Source: Bacteroides fragilis (lineage in GTDB: Bacteria > Bacteroidota > Bacteroidia > Bacteroidales > Bacteroidaceae). From it: a stretch of DNA of 64,000 nt. Both the position numbers and the translations under genes were made by a program. This document shows, piece by piece, positions 51,145 to 61,034 of the stretch. The notes beneath the pieces are model-generated. The model was not told the origin of the DNA and did not search any database. It saw only the letters and a list, made by a program, of their open reading frames with translations. Location of the stretch: NCBI RefSeq assembly GCF_019583405.1, contig NZ_SZUU01000006.1, positions 240,068-304,067 of the forward strand. Direction: 5' to 3'. How positions within the stretch are numbered: position 1 is the first letter of the stretch; each line of letters starts with the position of its first letter.

Positions 51145-52791
51145 TTATTTGTTGCTGCAAGAGCCGCAACGGGGTTTAATTTGCTTGAAGAAGTCGTTGC
51201 CCTTGTCATCTACAAGAATAAATGCGGGGAAGTCTTCTACTTCGATCTTCCAGATAGCCTCCATACCCAATTCCGGATATTCCACACATTCGATGCTCTT
51301 GATATTGTTCTGGGCGAGGATAGCAGCCGGGCCACCGATTGAACCGAGGTAGAAGCCGCCATGTTTCTGGCAAGCATCAGTCACCTGCTGGCTACGGTTA
51401 CCTTTCGCCAACATCACCATACTGCCTCCATGTTCCTGGAACAGATTCACATAAGAGTCCATACGTCCGGCAGTAGTCGGCCCCATAGAACCGCAAGCCA
51501 TGCCGGCAGGAGTTTTGGCCGGGCCCGCGTAGTAAATCGGATGATCTTTGATGTACTGAGGCAGATCTTCACCACGATCCAGACGTTCTTTCAGTTTGGC
51601 ATGAGCGATGTCGCGACCTACAATAATCGTACCGTTCAGCGACAGGCGTGTAGCCACCGGATATTTAGTCAGCTCCTTCAGAATATCTGCCATCGGCTGG
51701 TTCAGGTTGATCTTTACAACATCACCTTCGCCTGCGTTACGCAGTTCTGCCGGAATCAGGCTACCCGGATTAGAATCGAGTTTCTCGATCCAGATACCGT
51801 CTTTATTGATCTTACATTTGATGTTACGGTCGGCAGAACAAGACACTCCTAAGCCCACCGGACAAGATGCACCGTGACGGGGCAGACGGATGATGCGTAC
51901 ATCGTGTGCCAGATACTTACCGCCGAACTGTGCACCCAAACCGATTTTTTGAGCTTCTGCAAGTACTTCTTTTTCCAGTTCTACATCGCGGAATGCACGA
52001 CCATATTCGTTACCGGTAGTAGGCAACTCGTCATAATAGTGAGTAGAAGCCAGCTTCACGGTCAACAGGTTCTTCTCTGCCGAAGTACCTCCGATTACGA
52101 ATGCAATATGATAAGGAGGACAAGCCGCCGTACCCAGTGTCTTCATCTTTTCAACCAGGAACGGAACCAGAGTACCCGGATTCAAGATCGCTTTTGTCTC
52201 CTGATACAGATATGTTTTGTTGGCAGAACCACCACCTTTGGTCACACACAGGAATTTGTACTCCATGCCTTCTGTAGCCTCGATATCGATCTGGGCAGGC
52301 AAGTTACATTTCGTGTTCACTTCGTCATACATATTGAGCGGAGCGTTCTGTGAGTAACGCAGGTTTTCTTCCGTATAGGTTTTGTAAACACCCAGTGAAA
52401 GAGCTTCTTCATCGCAATAGCCGGTCCAGACCTGCTGTCCTTTTTCACCATGAATGATGGCCGTACCGGTATCCTGACAGAAAGGAAGCACGCCTTTGGC
52501 AGCCACTTCAGCGTTGCGCAGGAAAGTCAATGCCACGTACTTGTCGTTATCACTTGCTTCCGGATCGCTCAGAATCTTTGCCACCTGCTCGTTGTGTGAG
52601 CGGCGAAGCATGAAAGATACGTCACGGAAAGCGGTATTGGCCATAGCTGTCAGACCTTCTTTCTGTACCTTCAGCACAGGTGTTCCTTCGAACTCGCTTA
52701 CTGACACATAGTCTTTGGTAAGCAGATAATACTCGGTTTTATCTTCCCCATGTTCGAACATAGGTTGATACTTAAACGGAGGTGTTGCCAT
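51145..52791 (-). CDS. fumB: Class I fumarate hydratase (iron-sulfur)
   Basis: 548 residues, the single-chain class I type with a [4Fe-4S] cluster. Expected cluster cysteines are in [12 protein letters not shown] (about residue 104), [15 protein letters not shown] (about 222) and [13 protein letters not shown] (about 316). The ending PRCGSCSNK is common in the Bacteroides enzyme. It interconverts fumarate and malate in the reductive succinate pathway used by anaerobic Bacteroides. It has its own terminator and no operon partner. Confidence 0.95.
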   Translation of the reverse strand: MATPPFKYQPMFEHGEDKTEYYLLTKDYVSVSEFEGTPVLKVQKEGLTAMANTAFRDVSFMLRRSHNEQVAKILSDPEASDNDKYVALTFLRNAEVAAKGVLPFCQDTGTAIIHGEKGQQVWTGYCDEEALSLGVYKTYTEENLRYSQNAPLNMYDEVNTKCNLPAQIDIEATEGMEYKFLCVTKGGGSANKTYLYQETKAILNPGTLVPFLVEKMKTLGTAACPPYHIAFVIGGTSAEKNLLTVKLASTHYYDELPTTGNEYGRAFRDVELEKEVLAEAQKIGLGAQFGGKYLAHDVRIIRLPRHGASCPVGLGVSCSADRNIKCKINKDGIWIEKLDSNPGSLIPAELRNAGEGDVVKINLNQPMADILKELTKYPVATRLSLNGTIIVGRDIAHAKLKERLDRGEDLPQYIKDHPIYYAGPAKTPAGMACGSMGPTTAGRMDSYVNLFQEHGGSMVMLAKGNRSQQVTDACQKHGGFYLGSIGGPAAILAQNNIKSIECVEYPELGMEAIWKIEVEDFPAFILVDDKGNDFFKQIKPRCGSCSNK

Positions 52792-52801
52792 ATCTCTTTA
52801 T

Positions 52802-53234
52802 TTTATTACGTAATGTTAGTTAGTGAGGCAAAGGTAAGAATAGTTTTCCAAAGTATGAATAAAGTGGTGAATTTTGTCAAGAGCGGATTTACTTATTATT
52901 AACGTTCGGAGAGCGTTTCTACGAAGAAGAAGAGACCGCTCCGGAAGAAAGGCTCATTTCTGTGGAATGCAACCGTCTGTCCGGACAAATGCAACCGTCT
53001 GTTTGGCCCGAAGCAAGGCTCTTCACATCACAGAGCAACGGTCTCGAGGGCATGGAGAGCCGGGGAAAGAGCAGAAAAGCCCCCGGCTCCGGGACACCGG
53101 GAGATAAGGGTACAAAAAAAGAGGAAGCTTTGCGGGCTTCCTCTTCTACTGCATTCTAATTTGAATATAAGTAATGAATCTGTTGACAAAGATACAACAT
53201 CGGACAGGCAAAGTCAAGCATTCCGGGAATTATT
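52802..53234. other. Non-coding gap between fumarase and M1 peptidase genes
   Basis: No convincing gene. A 15-base direct repeat AATGCAACCGTCTGT occurs at 52966-52980 and 52988-53002. The 3' part holds the peptidase terminator. A TACCTTTG element on the minus strand near 52835 may belong to the fumarase promoter. Confidence 0.5.
53119..53145 (-). terminator. Rho-independent terminator of the M1 peptidase gene
   Basis: On the minus strand GAGGAAGC, a short loop, GCTTCCTC, then a run of seven T. Stem arms are at 53119-53128 and 53136-53145. It lies about 90 bases after the stop at 53235. Confidence 0.85.
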
Positions 53235-55748
53235 TTAATCGTTTTCGCGATACAGGGAATAGGCAGCCTGCAATATCTTGTTCTTCAAAAGCGGTGAATA
53301 ATCCGGATGACCGTCCAGGAAACGCACCACTTCTTCATAAGCCGGGCGGCTGAGATGATTGCCCAACAAGGCCGAGGCCCAGTTTTTCGGAAAGAAAATA
53401 TCTCCGGTGCGTTGTACTTCCTCCAGCACCTCGAGTCCCGGACGGATGTATTTCACCGATTGCTCCTCGCGCAACGGATGGTTCAGATAACGTATCACGG
53501 CAGCCGTCCAAGGCTCTATCCGCCGGTTTTCCGCTACAAGCAGGCTGTTGAACAAAGTATCGAGCCGTGCGGTATCGGATACGACCGACCGTGAAATAAA
53601 ATCGAACCGACGCAGACGGTCCGGATCATCAATCCGTGCCCGTTGTGTACGTAATATCTGTTCACTTTCGGCAGGCAGGCGGATGGCAAGTTCGTAAGCT
53701 AAAGTCGTGTAATCCTGTTGGTTCAACCGTTTGTCCGATTGCTCCTGCCACAAGGCATAAAGTTGCTTCACCATAGGTTGGGAAGTCGCATTCTGCATAA
53801 AATAACGCAGCAACTGCACCCGGCACGAAGGCAACGGATGATTCCGGCTGATGGCGTAGACCCGCGCCTCAACCTCTGCTATCTGTGCCGGAGCTACCCG
53901 CCGCATGGCACCCGCCAAATAACCACTCACTGTAGACGCTACCAGAGCGTTCTTTTCTGCAGGAAGCCCTGCCAACAGGCTGTTTGTCCAGTCGTCCGCC
54001 GAAATATGTTTAGCCAGGTAATTCTCATAAAGTGTCATCAAGAGTGATTGGCGTGCCGTATCGTCTTTTACCTCCCACCAATGTGCCAACAGCCACTTCA
54101 AAGCAGATTCGTCGGGAACGAACAAGCCATAACCTCTGCCATCGGTATTGGGCAACACCAACGAAGGTACAAAAGGAAGCTGTATCCGAACCAAAGTATC
54201 CGTCATATTCACCCGCAACACCGAATCGCGCTCTCCGCAAAGAGTGACGGCAAAACGCTGCGGCCAAAGCAAACCACGGTTATAAGGATCACTCTGACGG
54301 ACCTCCAGTTCTTGTCCATCGATCCGGAAGTTCAGCGTAGGCATTCCTTTCCGGTTCACCCACACATCACTGAAGGTTGCCAAATCTTCGGACGCCTTAC
54401 CGTCTAAAATGCGAATCAGATCGTCCCAAGTGGCATTAGCGTACGAATAGGTTTTCAGATACTCCTGTATACCACTCCGGAAGTTGGCTTCACCCATCCT
54501 GTCAACCAGTTTCTCCATCATCACGGGAGCCTTGTTATAGATGATCTGCCCATAGATCAGCCCGGCATTACGCAGATTATCGAGTGGCTGCCGGATGGCA
54601 TTCGTCCCCAAAGTACGGTCCTCGGTAAGAGAAGCGGCATTAAAAGTCTTGAGCTTATTCAAGGTATGATTGATCTCCGGAAACAAGGGCTCGACAATCC
54701 GGGCAGCAAAATAATTGGCAAAAACTTCCTTGGTCCATACATCGTCAAACCAATCCATCGTTACAAGATCGCCAAACCACATGTGAGAGGTCTCGTGCGC
54801 AATCAATTCCGCCCGGTTCAACTCCTCGTCCGGAGTGGGATGTTCGCTCAAGAAAATCCCGTTATCATTATATAAGGTAGCTCCTGTATGTTCCATTCCG
54901 CCAAACTGGAAACCGGGAAGAACGATGAAATCATATTTGGCAAACGGATATGCGATCCCTGTATACTCTTCAAGCCAGTGAAGTGATGCCATGACTTGTC
55001 TGAAAACAATATCCAACTGTGCTATTTTCTTAGGGTCGGTCTCACGATAATAGGCGGCGATGGTACGCCCGTCCTGAGTATACTCCTGTCGCTCCAATTT
55101 TCCGGCCACAAACGAAAAGAGATAAGTACTGAGTGGTTCGGTCGGTGCAAAACAAACGGTTTTACGGTCACCGGCTACTGTTTCACTCCGGACGTATGTG
55201 TTGGAAACAGCTTTCCAGTCGGCCGGAACCTCAAGCTTTAAAGTAAACTCGGCTTTTAGGTTGGGCTGCTCAAAGCAAGGGAAGACGGTACGGGCACGGT
55301 CGGGAACGAGCAACGTATAGAGGTATTCATCGTTCCTGTTCAGCGACTGATTGCCGGCAATGAAACGAATCTGTATGTCATTCGCCCCTTTCGTTGTCAG
55401 CGAAGCAGGCAGAATAATGTGTTCGTTCTCAAAGCGCACATCACTTACCGGTTTTCCATTGGCAATGACTTCTTTAATTTTTCCACGCTCCTCACGAAAA
55501 TCAATCAGGACTTCCTGAGCGACAGCAAGGTCGAAGCGCAAGGTGATATCACCGTCAATAGGTGTCTCCTTCTGCCGTGGAATGCTGAAACTGAGTTCAT
55601 ACTTCAAATTCTTAATCTCGGCTTTACGATGATCGGCAAGCTCTTTAGAAACGCCGGCATCATAAAAACGAGGGTTCTTCTCTGCTGTCCGGCAACATCC
55701 GGTCAGCAGGAAGAACCCGATCATTCCAAATAAAATGTGTATTTTCAT
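53235..55748 (-). CDS. M1 family aminopeptidase
   Basis: 837 residues with lipoprotein signal MKIHILFGMIGFFLLTGCC. The exopeptidase motif is FGGMEHTGATLY (about residue 281), with His instead of the usual Asn in GAMEN-like motifs. The zinc motif HETSHMWFGDLVTMDWFDDV at about 315 is followed by WTKEVFANYFA with the third ligand Glu. A long helical C-terminal domain follows. It cleaves N-terminal residues from peptides and is probably anchored outside the inner membrane. It is third in the hflX - DUF4954 - peptidase series. Confidence 0.93.
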   Translation of the reverse strand: MKIHILFGMIGFFLLTGCCRTAEKNPRFYDAGVSKELADHRKAEIKNLKYELSFSIPRQKETPIDGDITLRFDLAVAQEVLIDFREERGKIKEVIANGKPVSDVRFENEHIILPASLTTKGANDIQIRFIAGNQSLNRNDEYLYTLLVPDRARTVFPCFEQPNLKAEFTLKLEVPADWKAVSNTYVRSETVAGDRKTVCFAPTEPLSTYLFSFVAGKLERQEYTQDGRTIAAYYRETDPKKIAQLDIVFRQVMASLHWLEEYTGIAYPFAKYDFIVLPGFQFGGMEHTGATLYNDNGIFLSEHPTPDEELNRAELIAHETSHMWFGDLVTMDWFDDVWTKEVFANYFAARIVEPLFPEINHTLNKLKTFNAASLTEDRTLGTNAIRQPLDNLRNAGLIYGQIIYNKAPVMMEKLVDRMGEANFRSGIQEYLKTYSYANATWDDLIRILDGKASEDLATFSDVWVNRKGMPTLNFRIDGQELEVRQSDPYNRGLLWPQRFAVTLCGERDSVLRVNMTDTLVRIQLPFVPSLVLPNTDGRGYGLFVPDESALKWLLAHWWEVKDDTARQSLLMTLYENYLAKHISADDWTNSLLAGLPAEKNALVASTVSGYLAGAMRRVAPAQIAEVEARVYAISRNHPLPSCRVQLLRYFMQNATSQPMVKQLYALWQEQSDKRLNQQDYTTLAYELAIRLPAESEQILRTQRARIDDPDRLRRFDFISRSVVSDTARLDTLFNSLLVAENRRIEPWTAAVIRYLNHPLREEQSVKYIRPGLEVLEEVQRTGDIFFPKNWASALLGNHLSRPAYEEVVRFLDGHPDYSPLLKNKILQAAYSLYREND

Positions 55749-55776
55749 AGCAAATATATTGTAGCTCGTAATTCCG

Positions 55777-57768
55777 TCACGCCAGTTGCCCGATACGGTT
55801 AATCAGCTCCTCACCCAGAGCAGTCTTATCATCAATATGTTGCAGCACGGCAGTGACAAACGGATTACTCTCAAAATCGCCACGTACCTGACCGAAATCC
55901 AACTTCATTTCATCGCGTGAGCCGTCGGCACCAAAGCCCGTCATAGACGAAAGTGAGAATTCCTTGCGTGCGTCATCATACACCATACGGTCCAGTCCGA
56001 CCACTGCTTCACGCCAGGCACGGACAATAGCGATAACATCTTTTGCTGTAATGGTGTCGGGGTTCAAACCATAAAATTCCTGTATCTTATGGTAAGCCCA
56101 CGTCCATTCGTAAGTATAATAGTTATCGTGCATCTCGGCAAAACGGGCATTCATACTCTTCAAACGGTCGATCTCACCACTTTCGATACCGGTAATCAGT
56201 TTTTCCACTTCACTTTTCGGAGCAATCAAACCGGCAATATCCACCCACTCGCCTACTCCGATTTCGGTATCCGGTTTCAGACGCCGGCGTATCTCTTCAT
56301 TATCTTTGAAGTTAATCCCCTCAAGACGCTTAATGATGGAATTACCAAGAAACTTATGGATAGCTATTTCGTAATAGCGTATGCCGCTATTCAGCGAAGA
56401 GTTCTTGATCTTTGCGCTTTGGTAAGAATAGATCTCCGATGTCTCGCCGGACACCCGCTTCAGCTCTTTCAGTATAGAGCGCCCCTTGAACATCTTCTGG
56501 ATAGTATATGGACTCAGTAGGTTGTAGTTTATATAGTCCAGGCGGTTCGGGTCCGTACGTTTGTCACGCTTCGGCCACTTCTGGGCATCGCGGATAGTCC
56601 CGACACTGCGCAGATTGACTCCCGGCACCAGATAAGTCGTATTCTGCTGCTCAATGAGGTAAGAGAAAGGCAGGTTCGAGGTATCGGCATGATTCACATG
56701 ACGCCCCATCACCAATGAAAAAGCCCCCACACGCGCCGGCCACAAAATGTATGAATCGGAAGTAGTCTTAGCTCCTCTTTCCAACGTCCCCTGATGAATC
56801 GGTCCCAGTTTATACATATGATTACTCTGGTTCGACCCCGAACCGGCATTCATAAACGAAAACATACCGGCTATCAGCAAGGTAGACTTATGATGGGTTA
56901 CGGTATACGGACCGGCAAAGATGGCACATGCTTCACCGTTCTCTCCCTGGCAGTTACTGAAAAACAGGGAATCGGAAGCAGAGTAGTTGTGTCCCAACTG
57001 ACAGGCTTGCCCAACGAAGCAACGGGTCAGCATAGCTCCATCGTCCACATGAGAACCGGAGGAAATAATAAAGTCATCGCAAATGACACCATGCCCGATA
57101 TGTACCGGAGCGGCTTCATTGCTGTTGATACTTCCGTTGTAAAGACGGCAGGTTCCGCAAATCCGGCAATGATCGCCAATACGCACATTCTTGATAGAAC
57201 CGGTATTGAGAATCATCACATGGCTGCCGATGGTCCCCATCGCAGAAGCATGCTTATTGGAGTAATAGTCAGTGATCGCCTTCATCCGGCTGATCAGTTC
57301 CGGACGGTGCCGGTAAAGAGCCAGTATATAAGCTTGATGAGCAGACAGTTTGTCATTGATCAACACTTCGCGACCTCCCGTTTCGTTCAGCACGGCGGCC
57401 TCTACTCCATTACCGAACTGAGTCAGACCGTCCACCAGAATAATATCTACATTCTCAATGAAAGTGTCGTTTCCTATTTCGTAGTTGGCAATATAATTCT
57501 GGATATTCTCAATGCAACAGTTGTCGCCCACAATTACATTGTGCAAGGTGACATGCCTCAGACCGGAATGTTTCCTGATTCCTCCCGGCAAGATAAAGTC
57601 CGAATGGAAAACGCCCAGTTTCACCTCTCCCGAGAAACGGGTGTGATGCACAAATTCGGTTGTGAACTCTTCAGCGACCGCAACATGGTTCCAGTCATCA
57701 GCCAGACACGACTGGCTCTTCAACTGAAGAATTTCATCTTCAGTCAGTCTACGGTAAGTCTTTCCCAT
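55777..57768 (-). CDS. DUF4954 protein, left-handed beta-helix
   Basis: 663 residues, cytoplasmic (no signal). The first half has hexapeptide-type repeats typical of left-handed beta-helix acyl- or nucleotidyl-transferases (VTLHNVIVGDNCCIENIQNY; SIKNVRIGDHCRICGTCRLY; ISSGSHVDDGAMLTRCFVGQ). The second half is helical. This fits Bacteroidetes DUF4954, which I remember as fused to UDP-GlcNAc-acyltransferase-like folds. Enzyme activity is not established. It starts 24 bases after the hflX stop and is followed by the M1 peptidase after 28 bases. Confidence 0.85.
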   Translation of the reverse strand: MGKTYRRLTEDEILQLKSQSCLADDWNHVAVAEEFTTEFVHHTRFSGEVKLGVFHSDFILPGGIRKHSGLRHVTLHNVIVGDNCCIENIQNYIANYEIGNDTFIENVDIILVDGLTQFGNGVEAAVLNETGGREVLINDKLSAHQAYILALYRHRPELISRMKAITDYYSNKHASAMGTIGSHVMILNTGSIKNVRIGDHCRICGTCRLYNGSINSNEAAPVHIGHGVICDDFIISSGSHVDDGAMLTRCFVGQACQLGHNYSASDSLFFSNCQGENGEACAIFAGPYTVTHHKSTLLIAGMFSFMNAGSGSNQSNHMYKLGPIHQGTLERGAKTTSDSYILWPARVGAFSLVMGRHVNHADTSNLPFSYLIEQQNTTYLVPGVNLRSVGTIRDAQKWPKRDKRTDPNRLDYINYNLLSPYTIQKMFKGRSILKELKRVSGETSEIYSYQSAKIKNSSLNSGIRYYEIAIHKFLGNSIIKRLEGINFKDNEEIRRRLKPDTEIGVGEWVDIAGLIAPKSEVEKLITGIESGEIDRLKSMNARFAEMHDNYYTYEWTWAYHKIQEFYGLNPDTITAKDVIAIVRAWREAVVGLDRMVYDDARKEFSLSSMTGFGADGSRDEMKLDFGQVRGDFESNPFVTAVLQHIDDKTALGEELINRIGQLA

Positions 57769-57792
57769 AATCCTCTTATTACAAACTACAAG

Positions 57793-59046
57793 TTACTCTT
57801 CGTCGTCGTAGGTCTGATAGAGAAAGTCGTTATAGGGATACTTCTGTACGTGCAATTCTTTTACTCGCCGATAAACCACACTCTTCAGTTCGTCTATATT
57901 GATTTTCTCACGGGCGGAGATGAACAGACAGTTATCTTCCATCTTAGCCATCCATGTTTTCATCAGTTCTTCAAGTGTCAAGTTCTCCTTTGTTTTGGGG
58001 GTAAGGTCGTCTGGTGCCTTTTCTACATAGGCATAGGCATCTATCTTGTTAAATATTAAAATCATTGGTTTTCCACCTCCACCGATGTCGGCCAGTGTTT
58101 TATTCACCACCTCTATCTGCTCTTCAAATCCGGGATGCGAAATGTCCACAACATGAACCAGCAGATCGGCCTCACGTACTTCGTCGAGGGTAGACTTAAA
58201 GGAATCCACCAGGTCAGTAGGTAGCTTACGGATGAACCCGACCGTATCGGAAAGCAAGAAAGGCAAATTATCGATAATCACCTTGCGTACCGTCGTATCG
58301 AGTGTGGCAAACAGCTTGTTTTCAGCAAAGACTTCACTCTTCGCCAACAGATTCATCATGGTCGATTTACCCACATTGGTGTAACCTACCAAAGCTACAC
58401 GGATCATGCGTCCGCGGTTCTTACGTTGGGTAGACTTCTGCTTATCTATTTCGGCGAGGCGCTCCTTAAGCAGTGACATACGGTTAAGGATGATACGGCG
58501 GTCCATCTCCAACTGAGTTTCACCCGGACCACGGAGACCTACCGAACCTCCTTTACCACTTCCGGAACCACCACCCTGACGTTCAAGGTGAGTCCAAAGA
58601 CGTTGCAGACGGGGCAACATGTATTTATATTGCGCCAATTCTACCTGAGTCTTGGCATTAGCCGTCTGGGCACGCATGGCAAATATATCAAGAATCAGTG
58701 AAGTACGGTCCAGTATCTTCACTTGCAGTTCAGCTTCGATGTTACGTATCTGCTTGGCCGAGAGTTCGTCATCAAAGATGACCATTCCCACTTCCCGGTC
58801 CTCTTCAGCCTCTGTTCTTATATATTCTTTAATTTCTTCCAGTTTTCCTTTTCCCACATAAGTCACCGAGTTAGCCGTCGGCAACTTCTGCGTAAACCTT
58901 TTCACCACTTCCGCCCCGGCTGTCTCAGCCAGAAATGCCAGCTCGTCGAGATATTCATTGGTCTTGCGTTCATCCTGTGTCTGAGTGATGAGACCTACCA
59001 GAACAGCAGTTTCGACTTTGGCTTCGGATATTACAAATTCTTTCAT
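57793..59046 (-). CDS. hflX: GTPase HflX
   Basis: 417 residues. An N-terminal HflX domain has AGAEVVKRFTQKLPTANSVT, then YVGKGKLEEIKEYI and FDDELSAKQIRNIEAELQVK. The glycine-rich GGSGSGKGGSVGLRGPGETQ precedes the GTPase domain with VALVGYTNVGKSTMMNLLAK (about 217), DTVGFIRKLPTDLVDSFKST and FNKIDAY. It is a ribosome-splitting GTPase used in stress. First gene of the series with DUF4954 and the M1 peptidase. Confidence 0.96.
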   Translation of the reverse strand: MKEFVISEAKVETAVLVGLITQTQDERKTNEYLDELAFLAETAGAEVVKRFTQKLPTANSVTYVGKGKLEEIKEYIRTEAEEDREVGMVIFDDELSAKQIRNIEAELQVKILDRTSLILDIFAMRAQTANAKTQVELAQYKYMLPRLQRLWTHLERQGGGSGSGKGGSVGLRGPGETQLEMDRRIILNRMSLLKERLAEIDKQKSTQRKNRGRMIRVALVGYTNVGKSTMMNLLAKSEVFAENKLFATLDTTVRKVIIDNLPFLLSDTVGFIRKLPTDLVDSFKSTLDEVREADLLVHVVDISHPGFEEQIEVVNKTLADIGGGGKPMILIFNKIDAYAYVEKAPDDLTPKTKENLTLEELMKTWMAKMEDNCLFISAREKINIDELKSVVYRRVKELHVQKYPYNDFLYQTYDDEE

Positions 59047-59112
59047 TCTACTTTATACCTTATTATAATATGGCGACAAATATAGCTATTTTCGTAACAT
59101 ACTAAAAGAAAA

Positions 59113-59142
59113 AATCGCCCAAGTGTTTCTACCTGAGCGATT
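59113..59142 (-). terminator. Terminator after the SusC/SusD region
   Basis: On the minus strand AATCGCTCAGGT, loop AGAAAC, ACTTGGGCGATT, then six T. The stem has two wobble pairs. It lies just after the SusD tail fragment and probably ended the SusD transcript. Confidence 0.8.
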
Positions 59143-59162
59143 CTTTATTATTTATTGACTAT

Positions 59163-59545
59163 TTATTTATTAATATCTTTATTCAGCAGCAACTCAACCT
59201 GAGGTATCGGCCAAGTATATTTTTCATCGGACGGACCCACATTAATTGTTTCATTCGCACCTACCTTAATGAAACGTTCCCCACGTCTCATAATATCAAT
59301 ACCACGGATGCCCTCGCCTATAAACTCAAGGCGTTTCTCGTTGTAAATAGCTTCTTTCAGTGCATCACCCGTCAAGTTATCGATCTTCAACGGATCCGTA
59401 GCTACATCTACCGAACGTCCTCTGACTTGTTTCAACAGGCTTTTGGCAGTAGCTTCACCTCCGGCCTTGTTGGCATAACATTCGGCAAGGTCGAGCAAAG
59501 TTTCGGCATAGCGAAATAATAATAGTATTGATTCGATTACTAAAA
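59163..59545 (-). pseudogene. C-terminal fragment of a SusD/RagB-family gene
   Basis: The frame reads about 125 residues: LLLFRYAETLLDLAECYANK, then NEKRLEFIGEGIRGIDIMRR and YTWPIPQVELLLNKDINK, which are the C-terminal motifs of SusD-type lipoproteins. The first 350 or so residues are missing and no start codon or signal peptide is present; an ATG at 59498 is only internal. The homology appears to begin near 59520. The tail differs from the intact SusD next to it, so it comes from another family member. Confidence 0.8.
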
Positions 59546-59610
59546 AGACCTGTGCCTAAAGCAGATGCTTTCGACGCAGGTCCTTCTAATGACATATTAA
59601 GAGTTATCTG

Positions 59611-61014
59611 CTAATATCCTTCGTTCTGAATTAGTTTTCCTTTTGAAACATTGATCTCAGCAACAGGAATAGGCATTACAGTACGATAGTCATCATACTT
59701 CACCTCTTTTACTGCCGGATTGTTAATAGACTGTTTATTACGCCAGTAATCCCAAGCGGAATGGTTTTCTCCATAAAGTTCAAGACGGCGTTCTGTCAGA
59801 ATGTCATCCAAAGTAACGGTAGCCACATCTGTATACCCCTGAATACGATTTTTACGCAATTCGTTGATATAATACGCTGCGTCACCACCTGTCTTCAGGG
59901 CTGCTTCTGCTGCAATCAAATAAACTTCAGACAGACGAATCACTTTCGGATTGTTTACATAAATCTGTCCGTCTCTTCCCGGATACTTCTGTATATACCA
60001 ACCCTTGTTAGTCTTTCCGTCCGTATCAGTTTCTTCAGCGATCAATTCGCTTCTGATATCGTCTGGACGTGATTGTAGGAAGGTTTTGAAATTTTCTGTA
60101 ATTCCCGCTTCGGCATATCCTTCGGCATGTGTATAATATCCCAAAGAATTGCGTTGAGGATTATAGAGAGATGTTACCATGATTTCAAAAATACTTTCAT
60201 TACTACCTTCTTTAAGCCATGAACCGATATATTCACCTCTGGTCAACAGCTGATAGGGAGAGTGTTCAATGACATACTTAGCATCTGCCAATGCTTCCGC
60301 ATTTTTATTCATATACAGATAGACGCGGGCACGAAGCGCACGGGCTCCCCAATAGTCGATATGCCCCAGTTCTTTGTGACCTGTCTCTGACAATTTGTTC
60401 AATGCTGTCTGCAAATCTGTAAGAATCGTTTCATAAGTTTTAGCGATAGTGGCTCTTTCACCTATATATCCTGATTCATATACCTGTGTAGAAAGAACAA
60501 TCCCCAAATCATCGTCTTGCGCATTAGAGGGTAACTTAGCAAACAAACGAGCCAGATCGAAATGGAATAATGCACGAAGGGCATACAGTTCTCCTTCCAT
60601 AGCTTCTACGTCATCCCCTTTTAATTCAGCTTTTTGAACACTTTCAAATATCTTGTTGATTCTTGCTAAAGATAGATAAAAACGCTTATAGAAATTAGAT
60701 GCGTCCGTGCTGTTTTTAGTCGCTTGATATTTGGATACATCAGTCGCTTGGTTATTTTTACCAATACACTGAAAATCGCTACCCCTCATATCGGCATATA
60801 ATCCAAAATCACCGGCATAACTACCTCTGGGATTTGTTCCTAAATCGATAGAGGAAGTTTGTGACTGATAAACACCATTCACTGCATATTGCAAATCTTC
60901 CACCGTTGCAATAGCTCCTTCCGAAGGCCATTCAGCAGAAGGGGTTTTGTCAAATGTATCGCATGCCGATACAGACAAGGCTAAAATTAGAGTAAAAATA
61001 TATAACTTTTTCAT
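59611..61014 (-). CDS. SusD/RagB family nutrient-binding outer-membrane lipoprotein
   Basis: 467 residues with lipoprotein signal MKKLYIFTLILALSVSAC. SusD proteins form the lid of SusC channels and capture glycans or peptides at the surface. Family marks: a helical core with LARINKIFESVQKAELKGDD, LYALRALFHFDLARLFAKLP and AKYVIEHSPYQLL, and near the end VIRLSEVYLIAAEAALKTGG, ILTERRLELYGENHSAWDYW and MPIPVAEINVSKGKLIQNEG. It lies 20 bases after the SusC gene on the same strand. Substrate unknown. Confidence 0.93.
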   Translation of the reverse strand: MKKLYIFTLILALSVSACDTFDKTPSAEWPSEGAIATVEDLQYAVNGVYQSQTSSIDLGTNPRGSYAGDFGLYADMRGSDFQCIGKNNQATDVSKYQATKNSTDASNFYKRFYLSLARINKIFESVQKAELKGDDVEAMEGELYALRALFHFDLARLFAKLPSNAQDDDLGIVLSTQVYESGYIGERATIAKTYETILTDLQTALNKLSETGHKELGHIDYWGARALRARVYLYMNKNAEALADAKYVIEHSPYQLLTRGEYIGSWLKEGSNESIFEIMVTSLYNPQRNSLGYYTHAEGYAEAGITENFKTFLQSRPDDIRSELIAEETDTDGKTNKGWYIQKYPGRDGQIYVNNPKVIRLSEVYLIAAEAALKTGGDAAYYINELRKNRIQGYTDVATVTLDDILTERRLELYGENHSAWDYWRNKQSINNPAVKEVKYDDYRTVMPIPVAEINVSKGKLIQNEGY

Positions 61015-61034
61015 TCTATCGTCTATTTATTAAA

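Noticed and set aside
52874..53107. Plus-strand frame of 77 codons
   Set aside because: Arginine-rich random-looking composition in a repeat-containing gap, no promoter or family match.
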